NCBI GenBank assembly: GCA_029863355.1
Contig: JAOTVO010000174.1
Span: forward strand, 1-6,039
Direction of reading: 5' to 3'
DNA length: 6,039 bases
DNA from: Candidatus Krumholzibacteriia bacterium
Lineage (GTDB): Bacteria; Krumholzibacteriota; Krumholzibacteria; WVZY01; JAKEHA01
The translations under genes and the position numbers were made by a program. The notes beneath the pieces were generated by a model, which was given only the letters and a program-made list of their open reading frames with translations, was not told the DNA's origin and did not search any database. Shown piece by piece: positions 1 through 6,039 of this stretch (positions are counted from its first letter, which is position 1; the number at the start of each line of letters is the position of its first letter).

Positions 1-798
1 CACATCGTCGGCGGCCATTTCCCCGGCTTCATCACTGGCAAGCCGGTGGGACTGGGTGGCTCGCTGGGGCGCAAGGAGGCCACCGGCTACGGGGTGGTGT
101 TCACGCTGCGCGAGGCGCTCAAGGAGCTGGGCATCCGCCCCTCCGACACGACTGCCAGCGTGCAGGGATTCGGCAACGTGGGCCAGCACGTGATCGAGCT
201 GTATGAGCAGATCGGAGGCAAGGTCACCTGCGTGTCCTGCTGGGACCAGAGCGACGAGACCTCCTACGCCTTTCGCAAGCGCGACGGCATCGCCCTAAGC
301 GAGCTGCAGGGCATCACCGACCGCTTCGGCGGCGTGGACAAAGGCAAGGCCAGAGATCTCGGGTACGAGATGCTACCCGGAGAGGAGTGGCTCGCCCAGG
401 ACGTCGACATCCTCATCCCCGCTGCGCTGGAGAACCAGATCACGGACGAGAGCGTCGAGCGCGTCTCCTCGCGGGTAAAAGTGATGGCCGAGGGCGCCAA
501 CGGCCCGACCACCAACGGAGCGTCCAAGCGGCTCGATAAGCGCAATATCTTCGTGATCCCGGACTTCCTCGCCAACGCGGGTGGGGTCACGTGTAGCTAC
601 TTCGAGCAGGTGCAGAGCAACATGAACTATTTCTGGCGGCGCGACGAGGTGCTGGGCAAACTCGACGTGGCCATGACGGCGGCGTACCTCGCCGTCTCCG
701 AGGTCGCGCGGAAGCACGGCCTGCCAATGCGCGACGCCGCCTACACCGTGGCCGTGGAGCGCGTGGCGCTGGCGTGTCGCGACAGGGGGTGGGTGTGA
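1..798 (+). CDS. gdhA: Glutamate dehydrogenase, C-terminal part (5' end outside window)
   Basis: Glu/Leu/Phe/Val dehydrogenase family enzyme, which in the cytoplasm interconverts glutamate with 2-oxoglutarate and ammonium using NAD(P). The frame is open from base 1, so the first in-window GTG/ATG is not the start. About 265 residues remain of a usual 415-450, and the N-terminal substrate domain with the catalytic Lys and Asp is missing. In window numbering: the family signature FITGKPxGxGGSxGRxxATGxG at 10-31; the Rossmann motif QGFGNVG at 55-61; ILIPAALENQIT near 137-147; AEGANGPTT at 163-171; NAGGVTCSYFEQ at 192-203; and a typical RDRGWV C-terminus. The Ser in VTCS (199) aligns with the glutamate-binding Ser380 of Clostridium symbiosum GDH, which favours glutamate over branched-chain substrates. 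The acidic residue often found after the second Rossmann strand is displaced (VSCWD), so NAD versus NADP cannot be called. gdhA is used as a generic symbol. It lies 26 nt upstream of a co-directional dikinase-like gene and is probably in the same operon. Confidence 0.93.
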   Translation, partial: HIVGGHFPGFITGKPVGLGGSLGRKEATGYGVVFTLREALKELGIRPSDTTASVQGFGNVGQHVIELYEQIGGKVTCVSCWDQSDETSYAFRKRDGIALSELQGITDRFGGVDKGKARDLGYEMLPGEEWLAQDVDILIPAALENQITDESVERVSSRVKVMAEGANGPTTNGASKRLDKRNIFVIPDFLANAGGVTCSYFEQVQSNMNYFWRRDEVLGKLDVAMTAAYLAVSEVARKHGLPMRDAAYTVAVERVALACRDRGWV

Positions 799-799
799 G

Positions 800-818
800 C
801 CCCTCCCCGCGGGGGGGG
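800..818 (+). other. G/C-rich inverted repeat in the gap between gdhA and the next gene
   Basis: The 26-nt gap holds a C-rich block followed by a run of eight G. Bases 802-808 can pair with 812-818 around a GCG loop, giving a 7-bp stem with one T-G wobble. A perfect 10-bp palindrome (CCCCGCGGGG) sits at 805-814. There is no T-tract after it, so it is not a standard intrinsic terminator. In RNA it could form a very stable hairpin about 6 nt before the downstream ATG, and could mask the only G-rich stretch available for ribosome binding at the 825 start. The repeat is seen; its function is inference. Confidence 0.4.
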
Positions 819-824
819 TAGGTC

Positions 825-2567
825 ATGGGGAACCCAGGCATGAACGTCGAGCTGCCGCCGTACGTGCGTGGCGAAGCCGGCGACGGCGCAGTGGCCAGCC
901 GCATCGGTGGGGGCGCCATGGGGGGTAAGGCGACGGGGCTCGTCGCCGCCCGCGAGGTCCTCGCGCGGGGCGACTTCGGTGAAGTGGACGCCGACGTGCC
1001 GCGCTTCGCCGTCCTCTGCGCCGACGTGTTCGACACGTTCATGGCTGGCCTGGATGTCGAGGCCATCGTCGCCCCCGGCGCCACCGACGAGCGCATCGCC
1101 CACGCCTTCCAGAAGCACGATTTCCCCATCGAGCACGTCGGCGACCTGCGCGCGCTCGTCGAGCGCACGCACACGCCCATCGCCGTTCGCTCCTCGAGCA
1201 TGCTCGAGGATGCCCTCGCCCATCCCTTCGCCGGCGTGTACGAGACCAAGATGATCCCCAACGACCAGCCCGACTCGGACACGCGCTTCCAGAAGCTGGT
1301 GGAGGCGATCAAGTTCGTCTACGCGTCGATGTTCTTCCGCGGTGCGCGGGCCTACCTGCAGGCCATTGGCAAGACCGCCCGCGACGAGAAGATGGCCGTA
1401 GTCCTGCAAGACGTCGTGGGGATGCGGCACGGCGATCGCTACTACCCCCACGTCTCCGGCGTGGGGCGCACGTACAACTACTACGCCTTCGGGCGCGCGA
1501 GACCGCAGGACGGCGTAGTGAGCCTCGCGCTCGGGCTGGGCAAGACCATCGTGGACGGGGGCGTCGCGTGGTCGTACTCGCCCGCCTACCCCAAGATTCC
1601 TCCGCCCGTGGGGTCGGTCGCGGAGCTGCTCAAGACCACGCAGACCACGTTCTGGGCGGTGAATATGGGCGCGCCCCCCGCCTTCGACCCGGTTTCGGAG
1701 ATCGAGTACATGGAGGCGCGGCCGCTCGCCGACGCCGACTACGACGGCGTGCTCGACTGGGTGGCCTCCACCGTCGATCACAACGGGCGCCTCGTACCCG
1801 GCGCGCGGGGTGACGGCGTGCGGGTGGTGAACTTCGCGCCGCTTCTCGAGTACGACGCGTTTCCCCTCAACCCGCTGGTGCGAGCGCTGCTCGAAGCCTT
1901 CGAGAAGGCGATGGGCGCCGACGTGGAGATCGAGTTCGCGCTCGATCTTCCCACGCGCACCGCGCCGCGCGCGCGGCTGGGCTTCCTCCAGGTGCGCCCC
2001 ATGGCGGGCCCCCGCGACACCGTCGACATCCCCGCGGAGCCGCCCGCGGGCCTCGCCGTGTTGCTCGGTTCGGAGCGCGCTATGGGCAACGGCGTCGTGG
2101 ACACCATCGAGGACATCGTCTACGTCCGACCCGACGCCTTCGCGCTCGAGCACTCGCGCACGGCCGCCAACGATCTGGAGGCGGTCAACCGCGCGCTCCT
2201 CGGCGAAGGGCGGCGTTACCTGCTCATCGGCTTCGGGCGCTGGGGTAGTGCGGATCCGTGGTTGGGCATCCCCGTATCCTGGCCGCAGATATGCGCGGCC
2301 GGCGCCATCGTCGAGGCCTGCATCCCGGGCGTGCGCGTCGACCCCAGCCAGGGATCCCACTTCTTCCACAACCTGTCCAGCTTCGGCGTGAGCTATTTCA
2401 CCGTGCGCAGCGAGGGTGCGATCGACTGGGCGTGGCTCCAGCGCATCGCGCCGCGCGCCGAGACGGCGCTGGTGCGCCACTTGCGGCTGGAGACGCCGCT
2501 GCACATACTCGTGGATGGAAGGTCGGGACGCGGCGTTGTCTACCGGCCGTCGCGAGGAGAGGGATGA
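825..2567 (+). CDS. PEP-synthase/PPDK-like nucleotide-binding protein with a GRWGS/SHFF C-terminal domain, short form
   Basis: Product of 580 residues. Residues 30-395 match the nucleotide-binding (PPDK_N, COG0574-type) domain of PEP synthase and pyruvate phosphate dikinase: GGKATGL at 33-39, VRSSSMLED at 121-129 followed by FAG at 135-137, GLGKTIVDGG at 237-246, IEFA at 369-372, and the nucleotide/metal-binding end LQVRPM at 388-393. The Arg, Glu and Gln-x-Arg positions expected for ATP binding are therefore present. After this there is no GGxTSHAAIxAR phosphohistidine signature and no PEP-utilising TIM barrel; full PEP synthases are about 750-870 residues. Instead residues 420-575 form a domain shared with the next gene: IVYVRP at 431-436, LIGFGRWGS at 467-475, LGIPV at 480-484, and GSHFFHNL at 510-517. 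No signal peptide or membrane segment is visible, so it is probably cytosolic. Start: ATG 825 follows the G-run, but ATG 840 is in frame, has GGGGAA about 8 nt upstream, and would remove 5 residues. Phosphotransfer chemistry is plausible, but the substrate is unknown. Confidence 0.85.
   Translation: MGNPGMNVELPPYVRGEAGDGAVASRIGGGAMGGKATGLVAAREVLARGDFGEVDADVPRFAVLCADVFDTFMAGLDVEAIVAPGATDERIAHAFQKHDFPIEHVGDLRALVERTHTPIAVRSSSMLEDALAHPFAGVYETKMIPNDQPDSDTRFQKLVEAIKFVYASMFFRGARAYLQAIGKTARDEKMAVVLQDVVGMRHGDRYYPHVSGVGRTYNYYAFGRARPQDGVVSLALGLGKTIVDGGVAWSYSPAYPKIPPPVGSVAELLKTTQTTFWAVNMGAPPAFDPVSEIEYMEARPLADADYDGVLDWVASTVDHNGRLVPGARGDGVRVVNFAPLLEYDAFPLNPLVRALLEAFEKAMGADVEIEFALDLPTRTAPRARLGFLQVRPMAGPRDTVDIPAEPPAGLAVLLGSERAMGNGVVDTIEDIVYVRPDAFALEHSRTAANDLEAVNRALLGEGRRYLLIGFGRWGSADPWLGIPVSWPQICAAGAIVEACIPGVRVDPSQGSHFFHNLSSFGVSYFTVRSEGAIDWAWLQRIAPRAETALVRHLRLETPLHILVDGRSGRGVVYRPSRGEG
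2554..2567 (+). promoter_or_regulatory. Ribosome binding site and ATGA stop/start overlap
   Basis: GAGGAGA at 2554-2560 is a strong Shine-Dalgarno sequence inside the last codons of the upstream gene. The downstream ATG (2564-2566) shares ATGA with the upstream TGA (2565-2567), the usual arrangement for translational coupling. A second in-frame ATG at 2570 lies about 10 nt from the AGGAG core, against 4 nt for the first, so initiation at 2570 is also possible and would drop only two residues (Met-Thr). Confidence 0.75.
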
Positions 2568-5500
2568 CGATGACCGGACCCGAAGATCAACTCGGCCACA
2601 TAATGGAGTCGCTCAAGGAGCGCGCCAAAGAGCTCAAATGTCTCTACCGCGTCGACGAGCTCCTGAGCGACGTCAAGCGGCCGCTCCACGAAGTGATGCG
2701 CGAGCTGGTCGGTTGCTTGCCCGCGGGGTGGCAGTTCCCGGACGTGTGCTGCGCGCGGCTACGCGTGCACGACAGCGTCAGCACGTCGTCCGGTTTCGAG
2801 GAGTCACCGTGGTCGATGGGCGCCGACATCCTGGTGGAAGGTAAACAGGTGGGCGAGGTGCAGGTGTACTATACGGTCGCGCGCCCGAACGCGGACGAGG
2901 GGCCGTTCCTCCGAGAGGAGCGGCGGCTCATCCAGGCCATCGCGGACCGGATCGGCCTGTTCGTGATGCAGCAACACATCCACCAGGCGCACAGCAGCTG
3001 GGAAACCGCAATGCGCACCATCCACGCTCGTGGTCGCCGCGAATGGGGCGTGATCCTCGACTTCCTGCGCCGCACCGACCAGGGACTCCTGGATCGCATG
3101 ACGCGCAAGATGATCAACCACCTCTGCTGGACGGGGAACGAGGAAGCGGAGACGCTGCTGCGGCAACTCCTCTCCCGGGAGGGCGGCGAGTCCGCCGTGC
3201 TGGACGAGAATCAGCCCGCGCAGAAGGCGGCGATGCTTGACCTGGCCACCCTCACCGAGCGCGCCTTCGAGATCGCGTCGCGGCGCCTGGGCGAGGACGA
3301 GGTGCTCTCCTGCATCCAAGAATGGATCGAAGAGGAGAAGTCGGGTTACCTGATCAACACGCTCGAAAACACGCAGAGCGGGCTCGCGGAGATCATCGAG
3401 GCCGTCGAGCGCTTTCGCGGGTCGGAGGCGCTGGCCGGCGAGCTCTCCGAGTCCGTGCACAAGAGCCTGCGCGTCTCCCTCCTGCGCCGCCTGTTCGTCG
3501 ACGACCTGGCTTTCATCAACGTGGCCAAGGAATACGTCGATGTGGCGGACTTCTACGAGCTGCTCGATCACATCGTCTATCCGGCTACCAGCCACGGACA
3601 CCTCGGCGGCAAGAGCGCTGGCCTCTTCGTATCGTCGCACGTCGTGCGCAAGTCGCCCGAACGGGAGAAGTACTTCCCCAACCTGAAGGTGCCCAAGACG
3701 TGGTACGTGAGCTCGGACGCGATCCAAGAGTTCATCCGCCACAATGACCTCGAGGAGCTCTACAACCGCAAGTACATGGAAATCGAGCGCGTGCGACTCG
3801 AGTACCCGCACATCGTGCAGGTCTTCATAAACTCGCACTTCCCCCCGGAGTTGACCAAGGGGCTGGCGGCGGCCCTGGACGACTTCGAGGATCAGCCGCT
3901 GATCGTTCGCAGCTCGAGCCTTCTCGAGGACCAGCTCGGATCGGCGTTCTCGGGCAAGTACAAGAGCCTCTTCCTCGCCAATCAGGGCACGAAAAAGGAG
4001 CGGTTGGACGCGTTGCAAGACGCCATCGCCGAAGTTTACGCGTCCGTTTTCTCCCCCGATCCCATCGAATACCGCGCGCAGCGCGGGCTCCTCGACTTCC
4101 ACGAAGAGATGGGCCTCATGATCCAGACGGTAGTCGGGAAGCGCGTGGGCGACTACTACCTGCCCGCCTGGGCGGGGGTCGCCTTCGGCGACAACGAGTT
4201 CCGGTGGTCGCCGCGCATCAAGCGCGAGGACGGCATCGTCCGTCTGGTTCCGGGTCTGGGCACGCGCGCCGTCGACCGACTCGCCGACGACTACCCCGTA
4301 CTCCTCTCGCCGGGGCAACCGGGTCTACGCGTGAACGTCTCCGCGGATGAGATCCAGCGCTACTCGCCCAACAAGATCGACGTCATCAACCTCCGCACTT
4401 GCATGCTGGAGACGCACGACGTCCGCGCGTTTCTGCGCGAAATGGGCCACCGCTACCCGGCGGTGCGGCACGTCATCTCCATCGCCGACGGCGACCGCGT
4501 GCGCAAGCCGGTGGGGCTGGAGCCGGACTGGGAGAAGGATGATATCATCGTCACTTTCCAGGGACTGATCGAGGACACGGGCTTCGTGGAGTCGATGAAC
4601 TGGCTGCTGCGGCTGCTGCGCGAGCGTCTGGGCGCGACGCCCGACATCGAGTTCGCTTGCGACGGCGAGGATTTCTACCTCCTGCAGTGCCGCTCGCAGA
4701 GCCACTCCGAGGAATATGCCCCCGCGCCCATCCCGCAGGACGTTCCGGCCGAGCAGATCGTTTTCTCGGCAAACCGCTACATCTCCAACGGCCGCGTGCC
4801 GGACGTGTCCCACATCGTCTACGTCGACCCGGAGAAGTACGCGGAGATCGAGAGCCTCGACGGCCTAAGAACGGTGGGCACGATCGTGGGACGCCTCAAC
4901 CAGGTGTTGCCCAAGCGGCAGTTCGTCCTGATCGGCCCGGGACGGTGGGGAAGCCGCGGTGACATCAAGCTCGGCGTCCACGTGACCTATTCTGATATCA
5001 ACAACGCTGCCGCTCTGCTCGAAGTGGCGCGCAAGAAGGGCAACTACGTTCCGGAGCTGTCCTTCGGCACGCACTTCTTCCAGGACCTCGTCGAGTCCGA
5101 CATTCGATACATCCCGCTCTATCCCGACGAGGACGGCAACGTGTTCAACGAGCGCTTCCTCCGTGGAGCGCGCAATATCCTGCCCCACATCCTGCCCCGC
5201 TTCTCCTCCTTCGGCGATACGGTTCGCGTGGTCGACGTCCCCAGCGTCAGCGACGGGCGCGTGCTCCGGGTGCTCCTGAACGCCGACCTCGACCGGGCCC
5301 TGGGTTACCTAGCGCCGCCCGGCGCGACGGGGGAGGCGCAAGTGGGGAAAGCGCCGGAGTTGGCGCCGGTCTCGGACGAGCACTGGCGCTGGCGGCTGCG
5401 GCTCGCCGAGCGCATGGCCCAGCAGATCGACCCCGACCGCTTCGGCGTCAAGGCCATGTACGTCTTAGGGAGCACCAAGAACGCCACCGCCCGTCCGGGC

Positions 5501-5749
5501 AGCGACCTCGACCTGCTTTTGCACGTGGGCGACGACGAGGAAAAGCGCAAGGAGCTCGCTTTGTGGCTCGAGGGATGGAGCCGCTCGCTCGCCGAGATGA
5601 ACTACCTGCGTACCGGCTACCGCTCCGATGGCCTGCTCGACGTGCACCTCATCACGGACGACGACATCGAAAAACGCACGAGCTGGGCGGTGAAGATCGG
5701 CGCCGTCACCGACGCGGCGCGACCCCTTCCGCTGCGCCGTTCCGGCTGA
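2564..5749 (+). CDS. Multidomain protein: GAF-like sensor, PPDK-type nucleotide-binding domain, GRWGS/THFF domain, C-terminal nucleotidyltransferase
   Basis: Product of 1061 residues; the frame is open further upstream, but that part overlaps the previous gene out of frame and is rejected. Domains in order: (a) residues 12-138, a GAF-like region of the type found N-terminal in some sensor kinases (ERAKELKCLYRVDELL, PAGWQFPDVCCARL, then DEGPFLREERRLIQAIADRIG); (b) 145-335, helical, unrecognised, no His-kinase H-box or HATPase motifs seen; (c) 340-713, PPDK-type nucleotide-binding domain with GGKSAGL 348-354, IVRSSSLLED 447-456, GLGTRAVDR 564-572, DIEFACDG 694-701 and LLQCRSQ 706-712 (the usual RP is RS here); (d) about 722-913, the domain shared with the upstream gene, with IGPGRWGS 790-797 and GTHFFQDL 835-842; (e) a Pro/Gly/Ala-rich linker near 914-937; (f) 938-1061, a Pol-beta-type nucleotidyltransferase with GS at 969-970, ten residues, DLD at 981-983, and a probable third Asp in LDVHL at 1026. 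No swivelling phosphohistidine motif or PEP TIM barrel is seen. Made by coupled translation with the upstream gene. Nucleotidyl transfer and ATP binding look feasible; the targets are unknown. Confidence 0.85.
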   Translation: MTMTGPEDQLGHIMESLKERAKELKCLYRVDELLSDVKRPLHEVMRELVGCLPAGWQFPDVCCARLRVHDSVSTSSGFEESPWSMGADILVEGKQVGEVQVYYTVARPNADEGPFLREERRLIQAIADRIGLFVMQQHIHQAHSSWETAMRTIHARGRREWGVILDFLRRTDQGLLDRMTRKMINHLCWTGNEEAETLLRQLLSREGGESAVLDENQPAQKAAMLDLATLTERAFEIASRRLGEDEVLSCIQEWIEEEKSGYLINTLENTQSGLAEIIEAVERFRGSEALAGELSESVHKSLRVSLLRRLFVDDLAFINVAKEYVDVADFYELLDHIVYPATSHGHLGGKSAGLFVSSHVVRKSPEREKYFPNLKVPKTWYVSSDAIQEFIRHNDLEELYNRKYMEIERVRLEYPHIVQVFINSHFPPELTKGLAAALDDFEDQPLIVRSSSLLEDQLGSAFSGKYKSLFLANQGTKKERLDALQDAIAEVYASVFSPDPIEYRAQRGLLDFHEEMGLMIQTVVGKRVGDYYLPAWAGVAFGDNEFRWSPRIKREDGIVRLVPGLGTRAVDRLADDYPVLLSPGQPGLRVNVSADEIQRYSPNKIDVINLRTCMLETHDVRAFLREMGHRYPAVRHVISIADGDRVRKPVGLEPDWEKDDIIVTFQGLIEDTGFVESMNWLLRLLRERLGATPDIEFACDGEDFYLLQCRSQSHSEEYAPAPIPQDVPAEQIVFSANRYISNGRVPDVSHIVYVDPEKYAEIESLDGLRTVGTIVGRLNQVLPKRQFVLIGPGRWGSRGDIKLGVHVTYSDINNAAALLEVARKKGNYVPELSFGTHFFQDLVESDIRYIPLYPDEDGNVFNERFLRGARNILPHILPRFSSFGDTVRVVDVPSVSDGRVLRVLLNADLDRALGYLAPPGATGEAQVGKAPELAPVSDEHWRWRLRLAERMAQQIDPDRFGVKAMYVLGSTKNATARPGSDLDLLLHVGDDEEKRKELALWLEGWSRSLAEMNYLRTGYRSDGLLDVHLITDDDIEKRTSWAVKIGAVTDAARPLPLRRSG

Positions 5750-5758
5750 GGGTGCCGC

Positions 5759-6039
5759 TCAGAGAAGCGTGCGGCGCGCCTGTTCCAGGCGCGAGAGCTC
5801 GAACGCCACCAAGCACAACTCCGGGCCGTCGTGTGCGGCCGAGAACATCCACGTCCGGTCGATGCGGTCGCGCCACGCGCCCGTGATGCGGGCCGACTCG
5901 TGGATGTGGCCATGGAGCGTGAGCAAGGGCTGGTGCTTCGCAATGAAGCGGCGTATGGCCACCGATCCCACGTGCAGGTCGAGGGGCGCGTGGTCGATCA
6001 TCTTTCCGTCGGTGGCCACGCGATCGAGCGTGGTCTCGG
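5759..6039 (-). CDS. Calcineurin-like metallophosphoesterase, C-terminal fragment (5' end outside window)
   Basis: The last 92 residues of a gene entering from the right edge; the frame is open through base 6037, so an internal GTG at 6017-6019 is not taken as the start. The piece LLTLHGHIHESARITG (window residues 38-53) carries the GHxH metal-ligand motif that closes the active site of calcineurin-like phosphoesterases, here in the HGHIHES form. An upstream stretch (MIDHAPLDLHVGS) and a short final strand (LCLVAFEL) fit the C-terminal end of the fold. The N-terminal ligand motifs (DxH, GDxxD, GNHE) lie outside, so activity cannot be confirmed and the substrate is unknown. It is convergent with the multidomain gene, stop to stop with 9 nt between, so it is a separate transcription unit and need not be functionally linked. 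Confidence 0.8.
   Translation of the reverse strand, partial: ETTLDRVATDGKMIDHAPLDLHVGSVAIRRFIAKHQPLLTLHGHIHESARITGAWRDRIDRTWMFSAAHDGPELCLVAFELSRLEQARRTLL

Noticed and set aside
800..818. G/C-rich inverted repeat as an intrinsic terminator after gdhA
   Set aside because: There is no T-tract after the stem, and the next gene starts within 7 nt.
741..2504. Long open frame on the - strand (587 codons) opposite gene 2
   Set aside because: It is a shadow of high-GC codon use. The + strand has clear domain motifs throughout, and the antisense product is Arg/His/Gly/Val-rich with no recognisable motif.
2258..2563. Upstream extension of gene 3 by 102 codons
   Set aside because: It would overlap the conserved end of gene 2 in another frame. 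The Arg-rich sequence lacks motifs, and a good Shine-Dalgarno with the ATGA start lies at 2554-2567.
2804..4318. Long open frame on the - strand (504 codons) opposite gene 3
   Set aside because: Same reason: it is complementary to a gene with conserved GAF-like and PPDK-type motifs, and its own translation is low-complexity with no family resemblance.
5375..5746. HEPN/MNT toxin-antitoxin system
   Set aside because: The nucleotidyltransferase is fused to a large enzyme-like protein, and no HEPN gene is present next to it.
825..5749. Calling either large gene ppsA (PEP synthase) or ppdK
   Set aside because: Only the nucleotide-binding domain is shared. The phosphohistidine TSH signature and the PEP/pyruvate barrel are absent in both.
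5746..5762. CTGAG...CTCAG inverted repeat between the convergent genes as a bidirectional terminator
   Set aside because: The stem is only 5 bp with a 7-nt loop and no T-tract on either side, and it largely follows from two TGA stops facing each other.

Overview
The window reads as chromosomal DNA from a high-GC bacterium (roughly two-thirds G+C by eye, with strong G/C bias at third codon positions). It is densely coding, with no RNA gene, mobile element, CRISPR array or repeat family that I can support. I cannot fix the lineage. A soil or environmental phylum such as Gemmatimonadota or the Myxococcota/delta-proteobacterial groups would fit, but that is an impression and not a result.

Layout: three genes on the + strand form a probable operon. 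(1) Positions 1-798 hold the C-terminal two-thirds of a hexameric glutamate dehydrogenase, cut by the left edge. (2) After a 26-nt gap with a G/C-rich inverted repeat comes a 580-residue protein (825-2567) with a PEP-synthase/PPDK-type nucleotide-binding domain, followed by a non-canonical C-terminal domain. (3) Overlapping it by ATGA is a 1061-residue multidomain protein (2564-5749): a GAF-like sensor domain, a helical linker, a second PPDK-type nucleotide-binding domain, the same non-canonical C-terminal domain as gene 2, and a C-terminal nucleotidyltransferase domain with an intact GS-x10-DxD signature. On the - strand, ending only 9 nt away, is the C-terminal end of a calcineurin-like metallophosphoesterase (5759-6039), cut by the right edge.

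How they may work together: both dikinase-like proteins keep the ATP-grasp-like nucleotide-binding half of PEP synthase. Neither has the recognisable phosphohistidine swivelling domain or the PEP/pyruvate TIM barrel, so neither should be called a PEP synthase. Instead both carry a shared domain marked by a GRWGS motif and a (S/T)-H-F-F motif. Their overlap suggests they are made together, perhaps as partners. The fused nucleotidyltransferase and the glutamate dehydrogenase next door invite the hypothesis of a nitrogen/carbon regulatory module in the spirit of GlnD/GlnE, but nothing in the sequence proves a target. The dikinase-like pair with the sensor and nucleotidyltransferase fusion is the most interesting content of the window.
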